A DNA stretch of 64,000 bases from positions 322,032 through 386,031 of the forward strand of contig CAJNDS010002254.1 in NCBI GenBank assembly GCA_905221605.1, given 5' to 3'. A program made the position numbers and the translations under genes. The notes beneath the pieces were generated by a model. The model made no database searches, was not told the DNA's origin, and saw nothing but the letters and a program-made list of their open reading frames with translations. Below, in pieces: positions 9,029 to 19,232 of this stretch. Numbering within the stretch: the stretch's first letter is position 1; each line of letters begins with the position of its first letter. Origin of the DNA: Symbiodinium natans (taxonomy: Eukaryota > Sar > Dinophyceae > Suessiales > Symbiodiniaceae).

Positions 9029-9448
9029 GTGAGACTCCCTGAAGCATCCCGAAACCCTGTTCAACCCTGCACTCCTTTACGGTTTAGGGTTTAGGGTTTA
9101 GGTTTAAGGGTTAAGGGTTTAGGGTTTAGGGTTTAGGGAAGCCCTAAACCTTCTGAAATCCCTGAACCTGAAGGCCTAAACCCAACAACCCCTCAACCCC
9201 AAATCTAACCCAACAATCCCTCAACGCTCCACCCTAAACCCGTGGAGGGAAGAGGGGCTGGGGTGGGTTGGAGGGGGCTGTCCAGCGTTTCTGGCGATAG
9301 GCCCAAAGCCCTATTCCCGAAGCAAACCTTAAACCCTCCAAGGGAGGGTTTCGGGTTAAGGGCCTGAAACCCTATTACATACACCCTGAACCCGAAACCC
9401 CAACCCCAAACCCGAAACCCCAAACCCTAGTTTCCCCAACCCTGCCAG

Positions 9449-9489
9449 ACTGCGCCTGGCAAGCCGGAGGAGCGTTGATTGTTTGGAGG
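9449..9489 (+). CDS. short candidate exon abutting GTTTAGGG
   Basis: Left boundary TTTCCCCAACCCTGCCAG, frame CAWQAGGALIVW, right boundary GG|GTTTAGGG, the first unit of the array at 9490-9575. CCCGAAACCCCAAACCC words precede it. Confidence 0.38.
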
Positions 9490-9694
9490 GTTTAGGGTTT
9501 AGGGTTTAGGGTCTAGGGTTCAGGGTTCAGGGTTAAAGGTTTAGGGTTAGGGTGTAGGGTGTTGGGATTTAGGGATCTTTTCGTCTCATGGGGGCCTTTC
9601 GGGCTTCCATGTTTTCAGGCTTTTTGTGTTTCAAAAAGTTGGTTTCGTTCTACCTCTGTTTCTTTTGTCGCCCCCTCCCCCCCTTCCCTCTCCC

Positions 9695-9815
9695 TTCCTT
9701 CTCCCTTCTCCCTTCTCCCTTCTCCCTTCTCCCTTCTCCCTTCTCCCTTCTCCCTTCCCCCTTCTCCCCTCTCCCTCTCCCCCTCCCTCCCTCTCCCTTC
9801 TCCCTTCTCCCTTCC
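9695..9815. repeat. CCCTTCT heptamer array
   Basis: Tandem CCCTTCT, another CCC-leading heptamer, with CCCCTCT variants in the middle. Three plus-strand frames and one minus-strand frame are open only because of the repeat. Confidence 0.9.
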
Positions 9816-9881
9816 AGGAAACGGCGGGCGATATGGAGGCCCAAGGATTTGAGTGAAGGGATGTGCCTTGGGACCTTTCAG

Positions 9882-9976
9882 GGGATTCTGTCGAGTTTAG
9901 ACGAACCTCCGACCAAGCCCGGGTCTACCTCGGGGGAAACGAGCTTCTTAGGGGGTACGCTCTTGGGATTGCTTGT
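9882..9976 (+). CDS. candidate exon cut by an M4 element
   Basis: After GGGACCTTTCAG the frame reads DSVEFRRTSDQARVYLGGNE and LLRGYALGIAC. At 9977 the inverted-repeat element M4 begins, and the frame continues into it only by chance. This looks like a coding piece with a transposon at its end. No family recognised. Confidence 0.42.
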
Positions 9977-10109
9977 AGGGTAGTTACTGGCGTCGTAGTA
10001 TGGGTCCTTAAAAGGGGACCCCTCATTTTCGCCTTATGTACCCTATGCAACCCAACAGAACCCTGCAAAAAACGAGAGGGACCGTATTAAGGGACCATGT
10101 AACTACCCT
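9977..10109. mobile_element. M4 family inverted-repeat element
   Basis: Left end AGGGTAGTTACTGG, right end CCATGTAACTACCCT, with internal TGGGTCCTTAAAAGGGGACC and GAGGGACCGTATTAAGGGAC words in inverted arrangement. A second copy lies at 31256-31405. Confidence 0.65.
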
Positions 10110-10800
10110 TAGAATTGCGCGTTCGGATTCTGGAGTCAGGGCCTTAATCCCAAGCCCCAAAACAAGGCACGGAGCCAACTTCTCTGAAACCCGGGCCCCT
10201 GAACCCTAAACCCCAAACCCTAAACCCTCTTGGGGTTTAGGGCTTGGGGTTGAAGGTTTAGGGCTTGGTGTTGAGGGTTTTTGTCGTTTTGGGTGAGGAG
10301 GCGAAGAGGGAAGGGGGGGGGTTCAGGGGCCTCGAAGGCCCTGAGCCCGTAGTTTTGCCAACATAGCAAAAACAAATCAGAACCTCCTCCCCCAAGCCTA
10401 CTTTTTGGTAGGCTACCTGGCAATCAGAACAAAACATGCAGGGAGACTTGTAGGCTTGTAGGTAGAGTCTATAGTTGGTAAGAGGTCTGATTAGGGAGGG
10501 CAACGGCCCCTCAAACCAATTGGGACTCTACCTTGGACCCAACCTTGGGCTTGGTAGGACCCCTGAGGGTTCTTAAGCGAATATAAGGGCCATATTAGGG
10601 TTTAGGGGTTTAGGGTTTAGGGTTTAGGGTTTCGGGTTCAGGGTTATACTAGTTACACCTGAACCTTAAACGGTACAACCCTAGGGGTATGAGTCTTCAT
10701 CCCTTGAGCCGGAGGTGTAAAGCACCGATGTGGGCACTGCGCCATTCGGCCCATGTAATTCGCCTTGAAGGCAGGGGCCGTGACCCTAAGCCCTACAGAC
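10110..10800. other. mosaic spacer with back-to-back inverted arrays
   Basis: At 10202-10235 CCCTAAACCC is followed within a few bases by GGGGTTTAGGG, a direct inverted pair. Another TTTAGGG stretch lies at 10590-10645. Minus-strand frames of 67-81 codons overlap each other and none has good ends. Confidence 0.4.
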
Positions 10801-10814
10801 CGTAAAGCCCTAAA

Positions 10815-10888
10815 CTCTCCATAGTACCATAGTAGGATTTCCTTATAACAAGGATGCCAAGGTACCCCGAATTTCGGAAACCCCCATT
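10815..10888. mobile_element. M2 family fragment
   Basis: CATAGTAGGATTTCCTTATA...AAGGTACCCCGAATTTCGGAAACCCCCATTC matches the right half of the M2 copies at 42.9 and 4.2 kb in word order. Confidence 0.5.
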
Positions 10889-11035
10889 CGCGGCTCTCCA
10901 TGGAGTTTGGAGCGGTGGAGTCTGGAGTGTCACGGTTCTGGGTTTTGGGGCGTTTGGCCGCATCCAACACAAAAACCACACACACAACTCACGACACTTC
11001 TGGACTTCAGAGGGTTTAGGGTTTGGGGTACAAAG

Positions 11036-11156
11036 TGTGCTTGTCGAACTCCTACATATACTTCTGGCGAGCCCTCTCAAGCCAAGTCTGCCTCACTTGG
11101 TGCCCTCCCTTGTCAGAGTCCTCAGATCCCCCGTTAAAGCCACAAAAACAAGTTAA
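11036..11156 (+). CDS. candidate 3' exon, hydrophobic
   Basis: After GGGGTACAAAG the frame reads VELLHILLASPLKPSLPHLV and PSLVRVLRSPVKATKTS, then TAA at 11154. Other frames in the same 300 bases are also open on both strands. Confidence 0.32.
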
Positions 11157-11186
11157 GGGTTTGGGGTTTAGATTTTAGGGTTTGGT

Positions 11187-11369
11187 TTGGAGAGTTTGGT
11201 GCCGGGCAACCTAACCAAATTCCTACAATTCCTCAACGCCTTCGGCAGGTGGCGGATGCCAATCCAAAGCACTAGGCTGCCAGAGCCTCATGGTGGTTCC
11301 CTCTGCCCTAAACCCTTCTACCCCGAAATTGACCCCCCCCCCCCCCCCCGTCCCCAAAGGGGCCCTTAA
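11187..11369 (+). CDS. candidate exon LVPGNLTKFLQFLNAFG
   Basis: Frame LVPGNLTKFLQFLNAFGRWR continues through PIQSTRLPEPHGGSLCPKPF to a poly-C run at about 11333 and TAA. A GTGGCG at 11249 could end the exon after FLNAFG. TTTAGGG-like words lie immediately upstream. Confidence 0.35.
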   Translation: MESLVPGNLTKFLQFLNAFGRWRMPIQSTRLPEPHGGSLCPKPFYPEIDPPPPPRPQRGP

Positions 11370-11560
11370 TTATTGCGCCAAATTAAGCTCAGAAAAAGCC
11401 CTAAACCCTAAACCCTGAACCCCTTTTCAGGGGGGAGACTCGGGTTCTTTGATCTTTTTGCGGGGGACTTGGGGTGTTGCCGAAAGAGGCCTCTGTTCAG
11501 GGCTGTTGAGCCTGGGCAGTGAACATGTTTAGAGTTCAGGGCTTCGAGTTTAGGATTTGC

Positions 11561-12050
11561 TTAGGGTTTAAGGGGCCATTTCTTCGGACTGTCTGGCCGA
11601 CTTTCTGCTGAGGAGGGACAAGGCCCAGTTCGGGGACGGCGTGTTGCGGCGCCGTGGCTGCACCTGGCGCAGTTTGCGGCAAGGAGACAGGTAGGCCCTT
11701 GGGTATATTCGGGGCAAATGGTCTCTAGCAGACTCTTGCAAGGGGGATGCAATCCAGAGGGGGAAAGGGATTTGCAGGGTTGAGGGGCCCTTCCACAACC
11801 ACCCGTGTTTTGCTGAAAAGCGAGGAGCCTGAACAAAACGGCCTTGGTTCGGACACGAACTAAGCCCCTGAACTCCTTGAAATCCTGAGGCTTATTCACC
11901 CGAGCAACCCAAACAATCAACACAGCCACAGCAGCAATCCCAAATACTGCAACATACATCGGACCCAGTACTACAGCAACACAAGCACCGCTGCAATCGA
12001 CTAAGCTTTGGCGTGAAGAGAACACAGACACAACCATGAACTTGGATGAT
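11561..12050 (-). CDS. minus-strand exon or ORF with a membrane segment
   Basis: Minus-strand TTGAGTACTTTCAG leads into an open frame of about 163 codons with a hydrophobic stretch (VVLGPMYVAVFGIAAVAVLI) followed by a basic stretch (RVNKPQDFKEFRGLVRVRTK). The last part is Ser/Pro/Cys-rich and may be past the true exon end. The length, membrane segment and acceptor support coding. Its family is not recognised. Confidence 0.42.
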
Positions 12051-12064
12051 CTGAAAGTACTCAA

Positions 12065-13329
12065 TTACACCCATTACGCACAGTAAATAGTACTAGTGAT
12101 TAAACTCAATCATGAAACCATAATGCGTATATTCATGAAGATTACGCAGCCTGAATATGATTTTCAAAACCCCTACTACGATTGAAATAGTAACAGAGTT
12201 TGGCTTTTCAGGCGTTTTGGGCTTCCTGAACCCTGTAGAAGCCCTGGCCTAAGCCTTAGCCAGTTTTCAGAGGGTTAAGGGCCGAGGATTTAGGTCTTTA
12301 GGGTTTAGGGTTTTGCCACAACACAAGAATCGACATGTTTTATTTCTCGGCAATGAACTTGGGAGGCGGGAAATCTGCGATATGTTTTGAATTAAGCCCT
12401 TTCAGCCCCCCTCAGCCCCCCAAACCCTCAAACCCCCAACCTCTAAGCCCCTAAACCCCTAAGGCCCTATATTCCTAAACCACGAAATCCCTAAACCCAA
12501 AGCCCCCAAAGCCTAAAAACTCTGAAGCCTTGGCGGGGTTCCTTTGTTTTAAGGTCCTGGTGCCGCAATGATCGCGCCGACTGAGCCACTCAACGCCGGG
12601 GGGGCTGTCTCCCGAGGGGATCGTCAGGGGTTTAGGGTTTAGGGAGGTTTTCTAGGGGGGTCTGAGGATTAAGGGGTGTATTGCGGGGGCCTTTCGGTTT
12701 TTTTTTGGGTGTGAGGGTTTGGGGGTTCGGGTTCAAGCTTTGGCAGCTCAGTGGATTGCATGCTGGCGCTGTCGTCGGGTCTAAGATGTAGGCTTACGGG
12801 TTCAGGTGGCAAAAATCACCCCCTAGAAGGCGTTACAATCAAGTGCTCACGCTGTACGATGCATGGAAGTGCTTCGCGTTTAGTCTTTGAGAGGCCCCCC
12901 CTCCGGCCTGGAGTGGCCCAACTTGGTACCATAATGGCGCGCACCAAGCGGCGAAGCCTGTGCAATTCCGAGTGCAATCGCCGACATAGAGAGGCTTCTA
13001 AGTCCCAAGCCCACTTCAAGCCCTGACCCCTCCCTAAACCCGGAACCCGTCCCTCGAAACGTTCGTGCATGCTGGCATGATTTTGCTGCAGCAGGAAAAC
13101 AAACCCTGTCACCCTCTAAGTTCCAAGGAGAGTTCCGAGTTGCACCTGCCAGTCTGTTACATGTGACTACCTTGATACCGAATATGCTATCGCTTGGTGC
13201 AGCGGCCGTTAATTCCGGCTTCCCGCACGAGCGCGCGTGCGGTTGAAGCAGCCGAGATCTGGTGAGAGGAAAAGCTGCGGGTGGGCCGCTGGGGTTTCGG
13301 GCGTTTACAGTAGGCTCTTGGCTTATAGG
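12065..13329. other. mosaic spacer, no firm gene
   Basis: Degenerate telomeric words at 12295-12310, 12420-12510 and 12630-12645. The interval 12816-13112 has open frames on both strands (minus: SLCRRLHSELHRLRRLVRAI), neither with clear splice ends. Confidence 0.35.
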
Positions 13330-13430
13330 CTGCGACGTTGCCCCTTGTACTAACAGTCCTTGACAGGGATTGTAGTACCCCCTGTTAGAATCCCTATGAA
13401 GGACTGTTAGTATAAGGGGGAACATCCCAA
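13330..13430. mobile_element. M1 family element with 7-bp target duplication
   Basis: Terminal inverted repeats of about 35-40 bases: ACTAACAGTCCTTGACAGGG on the left and CCCTATGAAGGACTGTTAGT...GGGGGAACATCCCAA on the right. CTTATAG is found immediately outside both ends (13322-13328 and 13431-13437), consistent with a target-site duplication. About 100 bp, no coding capacity. Confidence 0.75.
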
Positions 13431-13542
13431 CTTATAGAGTTCATTGCACCCCCCCCTCAAATCTCTGTACAAAGGAGGCCTGCACTTGACAACTTGAGAT
13501 GGATTCCGGGCATTGGCGGCTTGACCTAGCTGAACAGGTCAG

Positions 13543-13629
13543 GGGTACCTTACTTGGGGACTTATCACAAGACAAGCCTGCTATTTGAGGAGATTTATGT
13601 TGGGGGTCCCCTATTTTCGTAAACCCCCC
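13543..13629. mobile_element. M2 family fragment
   Basis: GGGGTACCTTACTTGGGGAC and GTCCCCTATTTTCGTAAACCCC match, in order, the right two thirds of the copy at 32251-32364. Confidence 0.6.
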
Positions 13630-14221
13630 CAGCTGGCTCCTTGATTTCACACACACGCACCTCGACTCCAGGAATATGCAGCTTCCCGAAGAGGTCTTGG
13701 TGGCCCTTTCGCTCATGTTTTTGGTTCCAGGTTCCCTTCTAAAGTACCCAACCCTTCCCAAAAAAGTCCCCTTTTTAGAATATGGTTGCTGGGCGTCGGT
13801 GTTCCACTGAAATTTCCGGAAGCAGCTGGCAGCCACGATGTTGAAGTTGCCATGGGCATTCCGCAGCCGCGGAGGCTCTGAGGATGAGCTGTTGTTGGGC
13901 TGTTCTTGGATTCTTATTATGTGCTCAGGTTTAGGGTGTAGGGCTTAGGGTTTAGGGCTTGTGTCATCCCTTCATCCTTGTGGTTTGGGAGCCTTGGGAC
14001 TCCTGAGAGCAAGAGCCTCCGAGTCACGCCATGGCCTTCAGCAGGCCGGGCGGCAAACGCACCTAAGCCCCCAAACCCCAAACCCAAAACTCCAAAGTTC
14101 AGGGCTTGAGGGTTTAGGTGTAGGGTTTAGGGTTGCTTAAGGGTTGGGGGCCGGCACTTGTTGAGCCATCTTGGGATGCAGATGCTCAAAGCAAGCTCAA
14201 GTCCAAGAAGGCTCCTGAACC
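13630..14221. other. unique spacer with weak telomeric words
   Basis: A minus-strand frame of 131 codons covers 13441-13836 but includes the M2 fragment, so it is not called. TTTAGGG words occur at 13930-13960 and 14105-14130. Confidence 0.35.
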
Positions 14222-14425
14222 TAAACCCTAAACCCTAAACCCTAAACCCTAAACCCTAAGCCCTAAGCCCTAAACCCTAAACCCTAAACCCTAAACCCTA
14301 AACCCTAAACCCTAAGCCCTAAGCCCTAAACCCTAAACCCTAAACCCTAAACCCTAAACCCTAAACCCTAAACCCGAAACCCGAAACCCTAAACCCTATA
14401 AACCCTAAACCCTAAACCCCAAAAC
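14222..14425. repeat. CCCTAAA array
   Basis: About 28 units with two blocks of CCCTAAG and two CCCGAAA variants. It continues as degenerate CCCGAAA/CCCCAAA units to 14460. Confidence 0.96.
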
Positions 14426-14489
14426 CCTAAACCCTAAACCCGAAAGCCCCAAACCCGAAACTCTGATCCCTCCTTGCGGCTGTCTCCAG

Positions 14490-14538
14490 GTTGGCGCCGC
14501 TGCTCATCGCCCACTGGATCCCCAGAGGTCAGGGCCAG
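14490..14538 (+). CDS. candidate exon between inverted arrays
   Basis: GCGGCTGTCTCCAG precedes frame LAPLLIAHWIPRGQGQ. A GTGCTG at 14539 may end it, or the frame continues VLGEETCLNIWKKL to a TAG at 14581. CCCTAAA lies to the left and TTTAGGG to the right, the typical island arrangement. Confidence 0.42.
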
Positions 14539-14579
14539 GTGCTGGGCGAGGAGACCTGTCTCAACATCTGGAAAAAATT

Positions 14580-14760
14580 ATAGGGTTTAGGGCTTGAGGA
14601 CTTTAGGGTTTAGGGTTGAGGTTTCTTTTTTGAAATAGGGTTTGCTTGGGGGTTTAATTGGGGGCTTAATGGGGTTTAATGGGGTATCATGGGGGTTTAA
14701 TGAGGGTTGAAGGGGGCTTTAATGGTTTGACAAGGGCTTCATAGGGGTTGATAGGATTTG
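14580..14760. repeat. TTTAGGG grading into GGGGTTTAAT words
   Basis: Two TTTAGGG units are followed by a degenerate G-rich series such as GGGGTTTAATGGGG. This is the last telomere-like sequence before the retroelement block. Confidence 0.7.
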
Positions 14761-16600
14761 GGGTGTGTAAGGTTTGGGGGGTTTGGGGGTTTCGGGATCC
14801 TAGAAGTTGCCTTTGCCCTAACAACAACACGTGTTCTGGGTCTTGTGTCCGGGCGGTGTCGTGTAGTGCTGGAATCCCCAGTCCTAGAAGGAATTTTCGA
14901 GGGCTTAGTGCTTTGGGATCGCGTAGAACTTCCCTCCACCCGACCCCGCCCTACCCCCAACTTCGTTCTTGACAATTTCGCAAGGAGTGCCAGAACTACC
15001 TGAAGGCGAAGGGCTTTGCCGACGCAGGCCCACATCGACAGCCCCCAACCAAGCCCATCAACTCAATAAGGCGTGTTTGGAGGGCCACTCACTTCGCAGT
15101 GCGCGTCGTGCACGAGCCTGAGGCGTATACGGGATGATGCGCTTTTGTCCTGTGAAGCATGGTGTCCGTTCTACGGACGTTCTCTATCAGAAGGAGCGGT
15201 GTGGATGGTCTTGTTCGGCCCCACTGCTTTCCGCGGCGCTTGAGGCAAAACCGCCTGCGCTGAGATCGACCGACGGCGCGCATGGAACGTGTGCAGGCTC
15301 CAATGCATATAGCTGCACTTCCTCTGCTCATGGTCAGTGTAGTTTGCCTTCCGCCGGCAGCACGACGTGCGAACTCGGTAGGAGCTGGGCCCGAAGTGCT
15401 CGCGCCGCTGTTTACGAAGCCGCACGGAAGCACGTAGACTTTAACAAGTCCCGGGGTCGCGTGCATTGGGACGCGGATCTGTAGAGGCTTGTGAGACTGC
15501 ATTCGTGGATCTCGCGCAACGCGTCTCGGCTGCCAATGTGTGCGCCCCTGCGTGGCTTTGGGCAGCTAGCTGATGCACATTGGTCGACAACGACTCCGAG
15601 CTCCATGTGGCCGGCCAAAAGTTGGCAAAATGTCCTGTTCGCCCTCATCCTCCTGCTGTGCGACATCTGCATGTAAGGATTCGGCGAACTTGACCTGCCT
15701 CCAACACCAAACCGTTCTGCTGGAAACTTATGTTTTCTTCGCGTTGTGTGTGCTGACTTAAAGCTCATCAAGCAAACTAACAACGAGGTGGCGGACTGGC
15801 GCGACGGCAGCTGTGTGCAAGACCCTGGGTGTTGCGAGGTCAAGCCACAAGTAAATCGCTCGAATGGGGCTAGAGGTGGGTGAAGGAGAGAAGTGTCCCA
15901 CCGACGCACCGACGTTCGCTTTTCGGTTTAAAGTTTTCCATTTTCTTGGTGCTTGTTTTGTGCCTGCATGCCCACGCTCCCGGGCCTAGCTGGCTCTAGA
16001 AGCCCCCCGGGCTCTCAATCAGGCCGTGTAAAAATGGCCCGTGAAATCAGTCAGGGTCCGAAAGCTTTGGCAACGTGGCAGCGCGCATGCAGAGAGGCCA
16101 GTGAGCAACGGCTGGCAAGTGCGCGCCACGGCGGGGGCCTCCTGCTGGCCTGCGAGGCAGTTCGTGCGCACAAAGGCCTCCAGACGCTATCGCCCAGGTG
16201 CAAATCTCATGCCCACATTGCCAGTGCGGGTTGCAGATGTGTCGCCGAACTGTTTTGCGCAGCGACCCGTGTCAACAACAGCTACAAGTACGCGGCTAAG
16301 ACTCGAGCGAGTGCCGATCTCCGATGCTTTCCGCAGCTTGCAACATTTCTCGCAGCAAATTTTGCGTCCCAGGTGAGCGCAAGAAGACCAGTACGGAAGA
16401 CGGCAAAGCAAGAAGTTCTTGGCCATAAGCTGGTCAAAAGAGAGGTGCCGAATTCCGTGGGCTGCGTAGAGGGCGGGATCGCCGAACCAAACCGAAACGT
16501 ATGCCTGCCATGGAATGCTAAAAGAAGTCCCAAGTGCAACGAGCCCACGTTGCGCAAGGTGCTGTGCGAGAGTACTCAGAATGCCACTCCACACGGACCC
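14761..16600. other. start of the telomere-free block, no firm gene
   Basis: Many overlapping frames are open on both strands because of base composition. None has recognisable motifs. A 308-codon plus frame begins at 15953, and only its last 85 codons match the retroelement described next. Confidence 0.35.
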
Positions 16601-16621
16601 AGGTTCGGGGTGCCCCGAAGC

Positions 16622-17887
16622 CGTCGTGCGAGGCTGGAAGCTTTCTTCCTCGCACCGCACATGCTCCTCCACCGTGAGCCGGGCCAGTCCCGCGTCGAAT
16701 CGCGCGAGCTCGAGCGCCGTGCCGAAATCTGCGGGGAGTGGCTAAGGCTCGTTCGAGACGCTTCCCAGACGCTTGGATCGTCCACCGGCCCGCGCTCGCC
16801 TGCGCCCGCTGTCGCTGATGTCGCGAGGGGGGCCGCGCTCTCACCGCCGAGTCAGTGCAGGGCAACTGCGCGACGGTGAGGCCATCTTTGCGTATCTCGA
16901 CGACACGTATGTCATCGCCACCCGAAGCGGGTCCACGAGCTGTACGTAGCCTATCAGCGGGCATAATGGACCCACCCGCGCATCGAGCACAACGGTCGCA
17001 AAACACGAGTTTGGAACGCTGCGGGTGAGGCGCCACCGGGCATCCCAGTGCTGCAAGGCGAGGCCGACACCACCGTATGGGTCGGCGACTGGACCCCCCT
17101 GCCATCCCAACAGCGGCTCACTGTTCTTGGCCGCCTGCTACCTCCTGCGGTCCCTGCCCCCAGCCACGACGGCAGCCTATGCCTCCTCGCATGGCGCAGC
17201 ACATCGGCTGATGTTGCCATAATAAGCGACTCACACTTCCACGTCAATTGCTCCCGTCGCGACGCGCTCAGATGCGTACGGGAATCCGCGAGCGGCGTGC
17301 TCCACATCAGGCCTGCGTGCCTCCCGAGCGCTGCCCCTCGAACGCGCCATCGCCCGCGTTTGCCAGGAAGCGGGGCGCGTGTTGGGCGCAACATCGCGCT
17401 GGCCGCGACGAACATCGATGTGCCGGTCCACGATGCGCGGCGCATTGGAGTCGTTTGCAACGGCCGGGCACAACTTGCCGTTGACGCCACCCTCGTGAGC
17501 CCGGTGACCCGAAATGGACGCCCGCATGATGGCGCGGATAACTATGCGGGTTTGGCCGTCGGCAACGCAGCGAGACGCAAACGACGGCAGGCGTACCCCG
17601 AGCTTGATCGGAACTTGAACCGACGTTGCGCGTCGTCGTTTTCGGGCTCGAGTCGCCTCCTTGCCCGGGCGCTTGCAGCGAGCGAACAAAATGCCCAAGC
17701 CGCATGGGTTCTCCGATGGAGCATCTCTGTTGCAGCGCAGCGTGCGCTCGCTGCCACCTCCTCGGAGCTCCCCCGCCAGTCGGAGCTTGGTGCAGCTGGC
17801 CCGCTCCTAGCGCTGCACGAGCTCCTTGCAAACGCGCGCTGGCAAGAGGCTCCTCAACCCAGCTGCCTGTTTGCCCGTGTTAGAGCG
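16622..17887 (+). pseudogene. LINE-like reverse transcriptase, broken copy A
   Basis: Pieces in order: FFLAPHMLLHREPGQ (16640-16680); the palm motif IFAYLDDTYVIAT (16879-16922); after a frameshift and a TAA, HNGRKTRVWNAAGEAPPG and VWVGDWTPLPSQQRLTVLG; then, after loss of the thumb region, NGRAQLAVDATLVSPVTRNG, RRKRRQAYPELD and VLRWSISVAAQRALAATSSE. The palm, the GKTRVW box and the C-terminal VDATLVSPVTR region identify the dinoflagellate-type non-LTR family. At least two frameshifts, one stop and an internal deletion make it inactive. Confidence 0.82.
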
Positions 17888-18119
17888 TGACTTGCCACCG
17901 TAGACGGCGGTTGGCACCTTCTCGTGACTTGCAGCTGCAAAAAGGTATAAAAAGGTGCGCGAAAAAATTATCGGAGTCGACGGAACAAAGTCGGGGCATA
18001 CAAATCTGCCAACCATGCTGTCATCTAAATGAAAGCCGTAGTTGTGCCGAGGAGGCACTTGTGCGTCAGCGAGCAAGTCCACCCGCCTGCGAGGTTTGCG
18101 AAGCAAGACATTCGTAAGA

Positions 18120-18215
18120 TGACTCGTCATCATCGTCGTCATCATCATCACATATCATCACCATGTTCATCATCATCATATTCGTCATTATCCCCATCAG
18201 CATCATTAGTTGTGT
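18120..18215. repeat. CAT/ATC microsatellite
   Basis: Imperfect (CAT)n with CGT variants. It gives a run of Ile and Val in one plus frame, which should not be read as a membrane segment. Confidence 0.85.
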
Positions 18216-18989
18216 GTCATGCGACATTGGAGAACTGGTGTTTGACGAGGCCACGGAGGAGTCGATGACGCTTCCATCACGGTTGCAGGGATCGCTCGGG
18301 CTGCAGTCAGTGCTCGTTTCGTGTGAGTCCGGCAAGGGAGATCTTTTTATCAACGACTTCTATGCGCCGCGCATCACTGGCGGCAGGCCCGATTCATGTC
18401 GCGCAGCGCAGGCGGCTACGCGTGCCCCTGCCGCAGCTCGCTCCAGGGGACCTGCTCGTTGGGCCAGCGCCCCCGCACGGTCTCCATACTCATCCAACGC
18501 TCCCCCACAGCGGGGACCTGCTGGTGGAGTCTCCGTAGTTGCCGACCCGGACCCCATCGGACCCCAGTGTAGAGGGGGAATAAATAAGGATGCGAAGGTG
18601 ATTGTTGGAAGCCCCAGAAGAGCCAACGGCAGCTCCACAGCATTCCTTCCGCAGCCAAGGAAGGCAGGCGGGCACGGCTCTTCGGGCTGGCAGTTGGTGG
18701 TTTGGGTGTGCGCCGCTGAGGGGTTTTGCAGTGAGGGCACGACCTGCAGCGGACAGCTCGCCGAGGTGTACGACGGTGCAACGCGGTGGGCTCTGGCCTC
18801 GACATCGTGGGCGGCAGAGCGAGCGACTGCGAGTTGTGGAGCCTCATGCTGCGGGCAGCAGCAGCATGAAGGAGGTTCGAGGGGTTGCGGGGGGCGGAGG
18901 GGCGGGGGCTGCGAGCGCTTTTTACAGGGTCCACAGCACTTACATGTTTTACGATGCGAATATATGATATGCGAATGGCCGGGGGCACG
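18216..18989. other. spacer between retroelement copies
   Basis: Open frames on both strands, the longest a 284-codon plus frame that starts in the microsatellite. There are no recognisable motifs before the RT fragment at 18990. Confidence 0.35.
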
Positions 18990-19232
18990 ACGTCATTCAG
19001 GCGAGGTGACCCGTTAATGCCTGGGCGGTATGCTGTCGGTGCGCACCCCGCCTTGCAGGCGGGGCACTCCCAGTTGCAGCCGGGTGAGGAACTCTTTGCG
19101 TTCCTGGATGACACATATGTGGTATCCACGCCCGACCGCACGGTGCCAGCCTTGGACCTGCTGCATGGGCACTTCGCTCAAAACGCATGCGAACGTGGAC
19201 CTACATTTGGGCAAAACCAGGTGCAGTGATTT
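18990..19232 (+). pseudogene. reverse transcriptase palm fragment, copy B
   Basis: One frame reads GDPLMPGRYAVGAHPALQAG and LFAFLDDTYVVSTPDRTVPA. A frameshift then gives HANVDLHLGKTRC in the frame of the long ORF downstream. Two RT boxes (GDPLMP and LDD) and the start of the GKTR box are present. The homology stops abruptly after GKTRC. Confidence 0.82.

Noticed and set aside
9559-9983. Plus-strand ORF of 131 codons rich in Leu/Pro/Ser
   Set aside because: Most of it is the CCCTTCT heptamer array; only the unrelated frame at 9882-9976 looks coding.
13441-13836. 131-codon minus-strand ORF
   Set aside because: Part of it runs through an M2 element fragment (13543-13629), and no splice or start signal supports the rest.
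18163-19017. 284-codon plus-strand ORF starting MFIIIIFVIIPISIIS, apparently a membrane protein
   Set aside because: The hydrophobic start is the CAT/ATC microsatellite, and the end overlaps the RT fragment in another frame.
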